From Bacteroidales bacterium (lineage in GTDB: Bacteria; Bacteroidota; Bacteroidia; Bacteroidales; VadinHA17), in NCBI GenBank assembly GCA_029932855.1, contig JAOZPG010000002.1, forward strand, positions 3,162 through 65,613: 62,452 nt of DNA. The letters are read 5' to 3'. Made by a program: the position numbers and the translations under genes. Under the pieces are notes generated by a model. The model searched no databases and was not told where the DNA came from. It worked only from the letters and a program-made list of their open reading frames with translations. This document shows positions 31,931 through 39,480 of the stretch, piece by piece. Each line of letters opens with the position of its first letter. Positions within the stretch are counted from its first letter, which is position 1.

Positions 31931-34348
31931 CTCCGGGTACTTCTCCGGATTATGCCCGTTCATCATGCTGTAAATCATCTCGAATACATCTTCTGCATTA
32001 GGGTTTGAGAAGTAATCACCATCAGTGGCATATGCAGGCCTGTGCTCATGGGCCGAAAGTGTCCTGGGTTCTGCATCGAGGTAATAGAATGCTCCCTGCT
32101 CTTCAATAACTTTCTGCATCATAAAGGCTGTGGCCCCACCGGGAACATCTTCATCAAAGAGGAGCAGCTTGTTGGTTTTCTTTACCGATGCAAGAATCGT
32201 CTTATCCAGGTCGAAAGGCAAAAGGGTCTGCACATCAATAAGCTCAACGGAAATATTGAAGTCTTTAAGCTGCTTAACGGCATCCTGCGCTATTTTTACA
32301 CATGAGCCATATGTTACAAGTGTAAGGTCGCTGCCTTCCTGCATTATCTCCGGCTGCCCCAGGGCTATTTTATAGCTTCCTATATTATCAGGCCTCTTTT
32401 CTTTAAGCCTGTAGCCATTCAGTGGCTCAATTACCAGTGCTGTATCATTTGCTTCCAGCAGGGTGTTATAAAATCCTGCCGCCTGGGTCATGTTTCTCGG
32501 AACACATACATAAATGCCCCGGATGGAGTTTATTACCATGCTCAGGGGTGAGCCTGAATGCCATATCCCCTCAAGGCGGTGACCCCTGGTGCGAATTATC
32601 AGGGGTGCATTCATGTTTCCGCGTGTGCGATACATGGTTGTTGCCAGGTCGTCGCTCATGGTCTGCAAGGCATATAAGAGGTAGTCGAAATACTGTATCT
32701 CTGCAATAGGACGTAAGCCGCGCAGTGCAAGTCCTATGCCCTGTCCCAGTATTGTGTTTTCTCTTATGCCGGTGTCTGTTATCCTTAGATCCCCGTATTT
32801 CTTCTGAAGCCCTTCCAGGCTCTGGTTCACTCCTCCTATAAGGCCGCTGTCTTCTCCAAATGTTACTACGAGTGGGTTATTCTGAAAGATATGATCGAAG
32901 TTCTCCCTGAGTATCTGGCGGCCCGGGACCTCCTCGCTCTTATCTGTAATTACCGGGGCCTCGGCTTTTACTTTGAGTGCTGAGTACTCTGTGTCGTTAT
33001 ACAGGAAAGTGTTATATCTCTCAAAATTATCTTCCTGGTTTCTCCTGAGCCATGTTGCCAGGTCTCGTTGCAGCTCTTCCCTTATGGGACAGTCGGAACA
33101 AACAGAACGCAGTATTTTCCTGGCCGAGCTGACAATATCTTTCCTTATGGGATTGATTATCTTTTTAAGATCCTTTGTTATGTTTCCTATCTTGTCGGTA
33201 TGTTCGCGCTTACACATACACGACCTGTTGTCGATTATCTTTACAAGACTTTCTCTTTCCTTCTTAATAGGTTCTGTATATGCATTCCATCCGTTTTTTC
33301 TTGCTTGCCTGGCTTCATCGGAAGCTTCTTTTACAATATTGTCGAGTTCCTCTCCGGTGGCCAGGTCAGAATCCAGTATCCATTCCCTCATTTTTTTTAA
33401 GCCGTCAAACTCCTCTTCCCACTTTAGTCTTTCAGCGGATTTGTAACGTTCATGCGATCCGGATGTTGAGTGTCCCATAGGCTGTGTAACTTCCTCTATA
33501 TGAAAGATTACGGGAATATGCTCCTCGCGGCATCTTTGTATCCCTTCTTCATAAACTTTGCACAAAGAGGGGTAGTCCCATCCTTTTGCTTTATATATCA
33601 GGAAGCCCTCCTTGTCATCTGTTTTCTCAAAGCCTTTCAGCAGACCGGATATGCTTCCCTTGGTGGTCTGGTATTTTTTGGGGACGGATATGCCGTAGCC
33701 GTCATCCCATATTGAAAGGGCCATGGGAACCTGCAGCACGCCTGCTGCATTTACGGTCTCCCAGAAATGACCTTCCGACGTGCTGGCATCTCCAATGGAA
33801 CCAAATGCCACCTCATTGCCTTTAAGCGAAAATTTGCTGAAAGAGTGCAGCTCTTTGTTTTGCCTGAACAGCTTTGATGCATATGCAAGTCCCAGTAAAC
33901 GGGGCATCTGTCCTGCCGTAGGAGAGATGTCTGCAGAAGAGTTCTTTTGAGCTGTTAGATCTTTCCAGCTTCCGTCTTTGTTAATATTGGCTGTTGAAAA
34001 ATGATTGTTAAATGACCTGCCTCCGTTGCCGGGATTTAGCTCCCCGTCGGTATTGCCATATAGCTGATGAAAAAATTCCTCGGCAGTAAACAGGCCTGCT
34101 GCCATCATCCATGTCTGGTCGCGGTAATAGCCACTCCTCCAGTCACCCTTCCTGAATTGTTTGGCCAGTGCCAGCTGGGGCAGCTCCTTGCCATCTCCGA
34201 ATATGCCGAATTTGGCTTTTCCTGTCAGTACTTCCCTTCTGCCGGCCAGAGAGATATGCCTGCTGAGCCAGGCAAGTTTGTAGTCATCAAGTACCTCTTT
34301 CCTGAAATCTTCAAATGATATATCCTTCTTATCTCTGCTTGTACTCAT
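31919..34348 (-). CDS. 2-oxoacid dehydrogenase E1, alpha/beta fusion (TPP-dependent)
   Basis: An 809-residue fusion. Residues about 1-400 resemble the E1 alpha chain and about 465-809 the E1 beta chain of the branched-chain 2-oxoacid or pyruvate dehydrogenase type, which decarboxylates a 2-oxoacid on thiamine diphosphate and passes the acyl group to the lipoyl arm of E2. The TPP site departs from the usual GDG...NN form: GSIGDASTSEG with GDA, followed about 24 residues later by WDDGYGIS with DD. The beta part has VTFGEDSGLIGGV, GLRPIAEIQYFDY and DVQTLLPFD. A matching E2 is at 46479-47882 on the same strand; no E3 is seen. Substrate is uncertain. A -7 box lies at 34374. Confidence 0.88.
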   Translation of the reverse strand: MSTSRDKKDISFEDFRKEVLDDYKLAWLSRHISLAGRREVLTGKAKFGIFGDGKELPQLALAKQFRKGDWRSGYYRDQTWMMAAGLFTAEEFFHQLYGNTDGELNPGNGGRSFNNHFSTANINKDGSWKDLTAQKNSSADISPTAGQMPRLLGLAYASKLFRQNKELHSFSKFSLKGNEVAFGSIGDASTSEGHFWETVNAAGVLQVPMALSIWDDGYGISVPKKYQTTKGSISGLLKGFEKTDDKEGFLIYKAKGWDYPSLCKVYEEGIQRCREEHIPVIFHIEEVTQPMGHSTSGSHERYKSAERLKWEEEFDGLKKMREWILDSDLATGEELDNIVKEASDEARQARKNGWNAYTEPIKKERESLVKIIDNRSCMCKREHTDKIGNITKDLKKIINPIRKDIVSSARKILRSVCSDCPIREELQRDLATWLRRNQEDNFERYNTFLYNDTEYSALKVKAEAPVITDKSEEVPGRQILRENFDHIFQNNPLVVTFGEDSGLIGGVNQSLEGLQKKYGDLRITDTGIRENTILGQGIGLALRGLRPIAEIQYFDYLLYALQTMSDDLATTMYRTRGNMNAPLIIRTRGHRLEGIWHSGSPLSMVINSIRGIYVCVPRNMTQAAGFYNTLLEANDTALVIEPLNGYRLKEKRPDNIGSYKIALGQPEIMQEGSDLTLVTYGSCVKIAQDAVKQLKDFNISVELIDVQTLLPFDLDKTILASVKKTNKLLLFDEDVPGGATAFMMQKVIEEQGAFYYLDAEPRTLSAHEHRPAYATDGDYFSNPNAEDVFEMIYSMMNGHNPEKYPELFS

Positions 34349-34373
34349 AATGCCTGGTTTATATTTTATAATA

Positions 34374-34381
34374 CAAAGATA
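34374..34381 (-). promoter_or_regulatory. -7 box of E1 fusion gene
   Basis: Read on the minus strand this is TATCTTTG, a full match to TAnnTTTG, 25 bases ahead of the ATG at 34348. The -33 element is weak (TTG at the wrong spacing). Confidence 0.5.
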
Positions 34382-34435
34382 CTAATAATTACAACAATTA
34401 AGAATTATTCTAAATAGAACCCGGTGGTAATAAAT

Positions 34436-34462
34436 TTGTTGTCAACAATAAAATATGTTGAC
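34436..34462. promoter_or_regulatory. Nested inverted repeats in divergent spacer
   Basis: TTGTTG-T-CAACAA (34436-34448) is a perfect odd palindrome. It overlaps GTCAACA (34441-34447), which pairs with TGTTGAC (34456-34462) across 8 bases. The site lies between the divergent E1 gene and the 75-residue membrane protein gene, where an operator could act on either. No regulator is linked to it. Confidence 0.3.
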
Positions 34463-34532
34463 TTTAATTCCGGGAGCCTTAATGACAGCTGCCTTATAAA
34501 AAAGTATTATCTTTAATGATCAATCAGGACTT

Positions 34533-34760
34533 ATGTTTTTAACATTACTTATATTATCGGTATTCCTGCTTGCACTCAGTATTATGGGTCTTGCAATTAA
34601 GATACTTGTTCTTAAGGATGGTAAGTTCCCTGTGACCACTGTTGGGGGAAACATTCATCTGAAAAAAAGGGGTATAGGCTGTCCGAAGCACCAGGAATTA
34701 CGTGAATACCGAAAGTACAAAGAGGGTGATGACTGTGCCGGATGCGGGTTCCAGGTGTGA
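34533..34760 (+). CDS. Small membrane protein of unknown function, Cys motif
   Basis: A 75-residue protein I cannot name with a known function; I believe similar short proteins are common in Bacteroidota, but I could not check. It has one N-terminal membrane helix (about residues 2-26, with a hydrophobic run LILSVFLLALSIMGLAIKI), then a soluble tail of about 45 residues with GGNIHLKKRGIGCPKHQE and a closing DDCAGCGFQV. The three Cys (at about 50, 69 and 72) could form a metal site or disulfide. ATG 34533 is the only plausible start. It ends 15 bases before a hairpin terminator, which supports it being a real single gene. Confidence 0.72.
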   Translation: MFLTLLILSVFLLALSIMGLAIKILVLKDGKFPVTTVGGNIHLKKRGIGCPKHQELREYRKYKEGDDCAGCGFQV

Positions 34761-34774
34761 TTAGCCTTAGCCTG

Positions 34775-34800
34775 TACCTGCCTTTTTGTATGAGGCGGTA
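34775..34800 (+). terminator. Bulged hairpin terminator
   Basis: TACC-T-GCCT pairs with AGGC-GGTA, eight base pairs with one bulged T and a 9-base loop, followed by TTTTTGTTTTATC. It lies just after the small membrane protein gene, in the plus direction. Confidence 0.6.
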
Positions 34801-34819
34801 TTTTTGTTTTATCTGCTTC

Positions 34820-35821
34820 TTAGTGCAGTATTTTAAAGACAAGTTCCTTCAGTAGTTCACAATTGCTTGTGCTTACATTGTTTACTCCTTTTGATTTCAG
34901 GTCGTATTCCCTGATATAAGATATTATCCTTGCCAGTTTTCCCGTGGGATATGCTTTTGAGGCTGCCTGGTACTCATTAATAAAGTAGGGATTTATCTTA
35001 AGCACTGAGGCAAGCTGCTGCCTTGGCTTATCCTTCACATAATGATAAAGCAGCAGCCTGGTAAAATAGTTATGCAGTGAGGCTATGGTTAGCGGCATGG
35101 GATTGTTCTTAGGGTTGTTGCAGAAGTGCTGAATTATCCTGTTTGCCTTGAGTATATCCTTACGGGCCAATGCCTTTTGAAATTCAAAATTATTATAGTC
35201 CTTGCTTATCCCTATGTTACGCTCTACCAGGCTCGCAGTGATGGTCTTGCTGCCGGGGGGCATAACTATTATCAGCTTTTCAAGCTCATTGACTATCTTT
35301 GAGAGATCATTTCCCAGGAAATCGGTAAGGCTCTGGCCAACTCCCGGTTCAAGCTCATAATTCTTTTTTTTCAGGTAATCTGCAATCCATGCGGGTACCT
35401 TGTTGTCGTAAAGCCTGGGGGATTCGAAGAAGACCGATTTTTGTTGCAGGCTTTTATAAAGTTTAGTCCTCTTATCAAGTTTTTTGTACTTATAGTTTAC
35501 TACAAGTAATGTTGACTCCAGTGGTTTATCGAGGTAGAACCCGAGCTTATCAATATCCCGGATGTTTTGTGCTTCTTTAAGTATCACTACCTGGTGACTG
35601 GCCATCATGGGGAAGCGTTTGGCCGTATTGATCACAGTGGATATATCAGTATCGCGTCCGTAGAAAATATGCTGGTTAAAAGTCTTCTCTTCTTCCTTAA
35701 GTATGTTTTTCTCTATGTATCCGGAAATAAGGTCAATATAATAAGCTTCTTCACCACTCAGGAAATATACCGGGTGGTAGGACTTTTTCTCAAGCTCCTC
35801 AATGATCTGCTTATGAGTCAT
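34820..35821 (-). CDS. holA: DNA polymerase III subunit delta
   Basis: The 333-residue delta subunit of the clamp loader opens the beta sliding clamp during loading onto primed DNA. Landmarks: HPVYFLSGEEAYYIDLISGYI at the N-terminus, FPMMASHQVVILKEAQ, a LSKIVNELEKLIIV helix and a C-terminal helical domain with NYFTRLLLYHYVKD, as in HolA. It lacks a functional Walker A site, as expected for delta. ATG 35821 is six bases after the amn stop at 35828 (reading along the minus strand), so the two genes probably form an operon. Confidence 0.9.
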   Translation of the reverse strand: MTHKQIIEELEKKSYHPVYFLSGEEAYYIDLISGYIEKNILKEEEKTFNQHIFYGRDTDISTVINTAKRFPMMASHQVVILKEAQNIRDIDKLGFYLDKPLESTLLVVNYKYKKLDKRTKLYKSLQQKSVFFESPRLYDNKVPAWIADYLKKKNYELEPGVGQSLTDFLGNDLSKIVNELEKLIIVMPPGSKTITASLVERNIGISKDYNNFEFQKALARKDILKANRIIQHFCNNPKNNPMPLTIASLHNYFTRLLLYHYVKDKPRQQLASVLKINPYFINEYQAASKAYPTGKLARIISYIREYDLKSKGVNNVSTSNCELLKELVFKILH

Positions 35822-35827
35822 TAATTA

Positions 35828-36598
35828 TCAGAATTTAAGGTGTTTGACTGAAAGCCTCATATTTTTTAATTCTTTCAGCGATTCAATGCCTATTCTCAGG
35901 TGATCCTCAACAAACTGGCCTGTCACCTTCTTGTCGCTCACATCTGTCTTAATGCCCGTGGATATCATTGGCTGGTCGGATACAAGCAGAAGAGCACCGC
36001 TTGGGATACCATTTGCAAATCCCACGGTAAAGATTGTGGCTGTTTCCATATCTATTGCCATTGCCCGGGTCTTTCTCAGGTATCTCTTAAACCTGTCGTC
36101 ATACTCCCATACCCTCCTGTTGGTTGTATAAACAGTACCTGTCCAGTAGTCTCTTCCTGCTTTGCTTATTGAATCGGATATGATCTTCTGCAGGTTGAAT
36201 GATGGTAAAGCAGGTACTTCCGGGGGCAGGTAATCGTCTGAAGTTCCGTCACTCCTTATAGCGGCTATGGGAAGTATAAGATCTCCTATCTTGTTCTTTT
36301 TCTTTAATCCCCCGCATTTACCAATGAAGAGCACTGCCTTGGGTTTTATGGCGCTTAAAAGGTCCATTATTGTCGCTGCATTGGGACTGCCCATGCCGAA
36401 ATCAATAATAGTGAAGTCTTCAAATGTTGCGTTAGGCATATTTGTTTCTATACCTTTTATCTCAACCTTATGCCATTTTGCAAACAACTCAACATAATAC
36501 TGGAAGTTGGTGAGCAGTATGTATTTGCCGAAGTTTTCCAGTTCATTTCCGGTGTATCTGGGTAACCAGTTCCTGACTATTTCGTTTTTTGTTTTCAA
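35828..36598 (-). CDS. amn: AMP nucleosidase
   Basis: A 256-residue enzyme of the nucleoside phosphorylase/AMP nucleosidase superfamily that cleaves AMP to adenine and ribose 5-phosphate (family role). Visible motifs: ATFEDFTIIDFGMGSPNAAT, KAVLFIGKCGGLKKKNKIGDL, AIRSDGTSDDYLPPEVPA and the substrate motif MAIDMETATIFTVGFAN, with the conserved ME pair. The length fits the short Bacteroidota form rather than the longer E. coli Amn, which has an N-terminal domain. holA follows on the same strand with a six-base gap; the HsdR-N protein diverges upstream. Confidence 0.88.
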   Translation of the reverse strand: MKTKNEIVRNWLPRYTGNELENFGKYILLTNFQYYVELFAKWHKVEIKGIETNMPNATFEDFTIIDFGMGSPNAATIMDLLSAIKPKAVLFIGKCGGLKKKNKIGDLILPIAAIRSDGTSDDYLPPEVPALPSFNLQKIISDSISKAGRDYWTGTVYTTNRRVWEYDDRFKRYLRKTRAMAIDMETATIFTVGFANGIPSGALLLVSDQPMISTGIKTDVSDKKVTGQFVEDHLRIGIESLKELKNMRLSVKHLKF

Positions 36599-36738
36599 GA
36601 CTAAATATTTTAATAACAGTAATTTCCTGACTTAAGTGACTGCGGATGAGGTTATCCCCCGTAAAAGTTATATTTTCGTCAGGAAGAATATTTATAGAAT
36701 ATTCACATTGCTAAGATACTAAAATTGTATAGTTAATA

Positions 36739-37191
36739 ATGGAACGCTTAAAGCTTCCTGAATACTCTTTCAGAATTAAAAGCAGGGATGGAAAGAACTA
36801 TATTTTCGACCCTCTGCGAAAGAAGGATTATGTTTTGACCCCTGAAGAGTGGGTGAGGCAGAATTTTATTCAATATCTTATTAATGAGAAAGGATTCCCT
36901 GCTGCACTCATCAGGGTGGAGATGGCTTTCAGGCTAAATAAGCTTGTGAAGAGGGGAGATGTGGTGGTTTTTGACAGGGCGGCTAATCCCTTGCTTATAG
37001 TGGAGTGCAAGGCCAGTTCGGTTAAGATATCACAGGCCAGCTTCGACCAGGTGGCAAGGTATAATATGAGCCTGAATGTGAACTTCCTGATTGTAACAAA
37101 CGGAATGCAACACTATTGCTGCAGGATGGATTTTAAAAATAAGACATATGAATTCCTCGATGAGATCCCTGACTTTGATGCTATAGCTTAA
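36739..37191 (+). CDS. Orphan HsdR N-terminal-domain protein (PD-(D/E)xK fold)
   Basis: A 150-residue protein matching only the N-terminal nuclease-like domain of type I restriction subunit R. Likely catalytic residues: Asp74 in RGDVVVFD and Glu89/Lys91 in LIVECKAS, the PD-(D/E)xK arrangement with a short gap. TPEEWVRQNFIQYLINEKGFP is the typical helix ahead of the core. No helicase, HsdM or HsdS part is nearby, so it is not a restriction system by itself. Similar stand-alone domains are widespread in Bacteroidota as far as I recall, and its function there is unknown. It is divergent from amn, with 140 bases between. Confidence 0.85.
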   Translation: MERLKLPEYSFRIKSRDGKNYIFDPLRKKDYVLTPEEWVRQNFIQYLINEKGFPAALIRVEMAFRLNKLVKRGDVVVFDRAANPLLIVECKASSVKISQASFDQVARYNMSLNVNFLIVTNGMQHYCCRMDFKNKTYEFLDEIPDFDAIA

Positions 37192-37275
37192 TATAGCTGA
37201 TGGGAATTATTCTGTTGAGAATTATTATAGCTGATTAGAGTTAGTAATATAGTTAATGAGGATTATTATAGCTTT
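37189..37275. repeat. Short imperfect ATTATTATAGCT repeats
   Basis: TATAGCT recurs from the end of the HsdR-N gene through the spacer: ATATAGCTGAT near 37192, ATTATTATAGCTGATTAGAG near 37221 and GATTATTATAGCTTTTGAGG near 37261, about 40 bases apart. The copies are imperfect. Role unknown; a degenerate tandem repeat in a convergent spacer. Confidence 0.4.
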
Positions 37276-37281
37276 TGAGGT

Positions 37282-37824
37282 CTATTTTAAGATAAGTTGA
37301 AGGAAATATTCATCCATCCATTCTTCATTATAGAAAAGCCAGTCTTTCCTGGTTCCGCTTATCTCAAATCCGTATTTTTTGAACAGGGCAAGGCTTGCCT
37401 TATTATCGCTTGAGATATTGCAGTACAGCTGATGCAGTGAAAGTATATTTAAACTGTAATCAATAAGTATCTTCAGGGCTGTGCCTGCATATCCTTTATT
37501 TCGCATTGCTTTATCCCTGATAAGTATTCCTACGCCTGCCCTTTTGTGTATGGGGTCATAATCAAAGAGGTCTATGCTACCTATGGTGCCTGTATCTGTT
37601 CCGTCCTCAAACTCTATCATCCATCTCGCCTGTTTGGTCTGAAAAATATCGGTGCCGGAGTTTAACACAAACTCTTCGATCTTATGCCTGGAAAATGGTA
37701 ATAAAGTATTACTGAACCTCCATATTCCGGGATCGTTCTCCCAGTTATAAAGAAGATCAATGTCGTGGGGTTCAGGTGCACGCAGCCTGATACTGCCTTG
37801 TTCAAAAGAGAATGACTGCTTCAA
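37282..37824 (-). CDS. GNAT family N-acetyltransferase
   Basis: A 180-residue acetyltransferase of the RimJ/RimL or SpeG-like group, which moves acetyl from acetyl-CoA to an amine; the acceptor is unknown. The N-terminus IRLRAPEPHDIDLLYNWEND and GIWRFS, the core strand AGVGILIRDKAMRNKGYAG with the CoA-binding R/Q-x-x-G-x-G/A loop (here MRNKGYAG), and ALFKKYGFEISG support this. It is six bases after the fourth PD40 gene and shares its strand, so it may be read from the same transcript. Confidence 0.82.
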   Translation of the reverse strand: MKQSFSFEQGSIRLRAPEPHDIDLLYNWENDPGIWRFSNTLLPFSRHKIEEFVLNSGTDIFQTKQARWMIEFEDGTDTGTIGSIDLFDYDPIHKRAGVGILIRDKAMRNKGYAGTALKILIDYSLNILSLHQLYCNISSDNKASLALFKKYGFEISGTRKDWLFYNEEWMDEYFLQLILK

Positions 37825-37830
37825 TGAGTA

Positions 37831-39306
37831 TTATTGTTCTTTTTCTTTAAAATCAAAGTTCAGACCGGCATTTTTCAGTCTATAGCTTAAGCTGCCGCTT
37901 TCCTTATCAAAATGAATTGTTCCTATCTGCGTTTTTCCGTCAGCATCCATTATACGGATATCGAAACTATGATCAAATTCCAGCTTAAGGCCTTTGGTAT
38001 CTATAAGTCCTTCAACAGGTCCTGCTACGCTCTCCTCATCCTCATGAAACAGGATATGGTAGATGTCTTCCTTTCCAAGACCTTCCTTAAGTATCTTGGC
38101 AATATATCCTTCTTTCCCATTTCCCACAGGGGCATAACAGATATCATCACCCGTGGTATTTACCGGGTAGCCGAGATTTACCGGGTTGGTCCAGTTCCCG
38201 GGTTCCCCTTTGCTATAGAATACATCAAATCCTCCCATATTGTAATGAGCGTTTGAGCTGAAATATAAAATGCCTTTACAAATATTGGGATATTCTTCAG
38301 AGAATCTGGTGTTTATAAGGGGACCCAGGTTTTCTGCAGTGCCCCATGAGCCATCGCTGTTGCGCCTGGAGACATAGATGTCGAATTCACCTGCCCCGCC
38401 CCTTTTGTTACTTGAGAAATACAGGCTCTGGTTATCGTCGGAGATTGAGGCGTGACTTTCTGCCCTGACCGAATTAATATTGGTGTTCAGTGGTTCCATC
38501 TTTCCCCAGAAAGTGCCGTCAAACCTGCTAATATAAATGTCGCGGTTATCGTCTTCTCCTTTAACCAGGTATATTTCATTTTTATCATTTGAAATAGCAC
38601 AGGGTACCACGTCCCCGTCAGAGCCTACCTGTGGATTGATGTTCTCGGGTTCGCTCCATATGCCGTTTTTCTTCCTTGAGATAAATATGCCATTATAGAA
38701 CTTCAGCTCGCTCATATATGCTATCATATTCCCATCGTTGCTTATGGCAGGCCTGTAGTTTGAGACTCCCGAGTTAACCGGCTCACCCAGGTTGATAATG
38801 CTGACATTAACAGGGATATCCTTTATGATCTTGGCTTTTTCACATGCTCTTATCTCTTTCTCAACCATTTCCTGGTTAAACTTATTTTCGAAATCAGGGA
38901 TTTCAAGAAACTCCTGATATGTGTCCAGGGCTTTATCCAGCTGGTTATTTATACGATATGCATTGCCAAGATAAAAGAGTGAATATTCCGGTGCTTTTGT
39001 TTCTTTGGTAGATCGTTTCTTATATTTTTCTGTTGTGTTTGTTGATGCTTCTTTAAGAAAAGGGATGGCCTTTTCTTCCTGTCCTGGTATATTAAGGTAG
39101 CAAACACCCATCTTGAATTGAATATTACTGTTTAGCAGATCAGAACCCAGCAGTTTGTTATAGTGAAAGATGGCCTCGGTATAATCTTCGGCATAATAGA
39201 AGAAATCTCCGTCATTCAGGGCTTCTTCCTTGCTAGCTGTCTCCTGGGGCATGCCCGTAAACAGAAATATGAAGAATATAAATAAAGAAGCAAGTGTTTT
39301 TTTCAC
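37831..39306 (-). CDS. TPR-PD40 envelope protein without OmpA domain (paralogue 4)
   Basis: A 491-residue secreted protein, the last of four paralogues on the minus strand. It begins with a signal segment (MKKTLASLFIFFIFLFTG), then TPR-like helices with MGVCYLNIPGQEEKAIPFL and YRINNQLDKAL. PD40 beta-propeller repeats follow (about residues 165-400: SNDGNMIAYMS, SDDNQSLYFSSNKRG, NMGGFDVFYSKG, LGYPVNTTGDD). The C-terminal ~75 residues hold a short beta-rich segment with no OmpA motif and no membrane helix, unlike the OmpA-bearing paralogues. In T9SS organisms related OmpA-containing proteins (PorE type) anchor the machine to peptidoglycan; this one could act only through partners. The GNAT gene follows after six bases. 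No assigned function. Confidence 0.8.
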   Translation of the reverse strand: MKKTLASLFIFFIFLFTGMPQETASKEEALNDGDFFYYAEDYTEAIFHYNKLLGSDLLNSNIQFKMGVCYLNIPGQEEKAIPFLKEASTNTTEKYKKRSTKETKAPEYSLFYLGNAYRINNQLDKALDTYQEFLEIPDFENKFNQEMVEKEIRACEKAKIIKDIPVNVSIINLGEPVNSGVSNYRPAISNDGNMIAYMSELKFYNGIFISRKKNGIWSEPENINPQVGSDGDVVPCAISNDKNEIYLVKGEDDNRDIYISRFDGTFWGKMEPLNTNINSVRAESHASISDDNQSLYFSSNKRGGAGEFDIYVSRRNSDGSWGTAENLGPLINTRFSEEYPNICKGILYFSSNAHYNMGGFDVFYSKGEPGNWTNPVNLGYPVNTTGDDICYAPVGNGKEGYIAKILKEGLGKEDIYHILFHEDEESVAGPVEGLIDTKGLKLEFDHSFDIRIMDADGKTQIGTIHFDKESGSLSYRLKNAGLNFDFKEKEQ

Positions 39307-39418
39307 GTGTATGATTTTTTGTAATTATCTAATAAATTAAACAATTATAATTTGTGCAATCCTTCCTGTACTGCTCATTCTATTTTGCCAGGAACAGGCA
39401 GAGATTAAAATTAGCAAT

Positions 39419-39446
39419 AAAAGACTAAAGATAAAAGTATAAAGAT
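39419..39446. repeat. Short direct duplication upstream of paralogue 4
   Basis: AAAAGACTAAAGAT (39419-39432) is followed at once by AAAAGTATAAAGAT (39433-39446) and then TAAAAGACC, a 14-bp tandem repeat of about 2.6 copies with one- or two-base changes. It lies in the 174-base spacer between paralogues 3 and 4. I see no convincing promoter motif in that spacer. Confidence 0.5.
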
Positions 39447-39480
39447 TAAAAGACCGGATATGGAATATAATGCCTGCAGA

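Noticed and set aside
36739-37191. Type I restriction system
   Set aside because: Only an HsdR N-terminal domain is present; no helicase, methylase or specificity gene is in the window.
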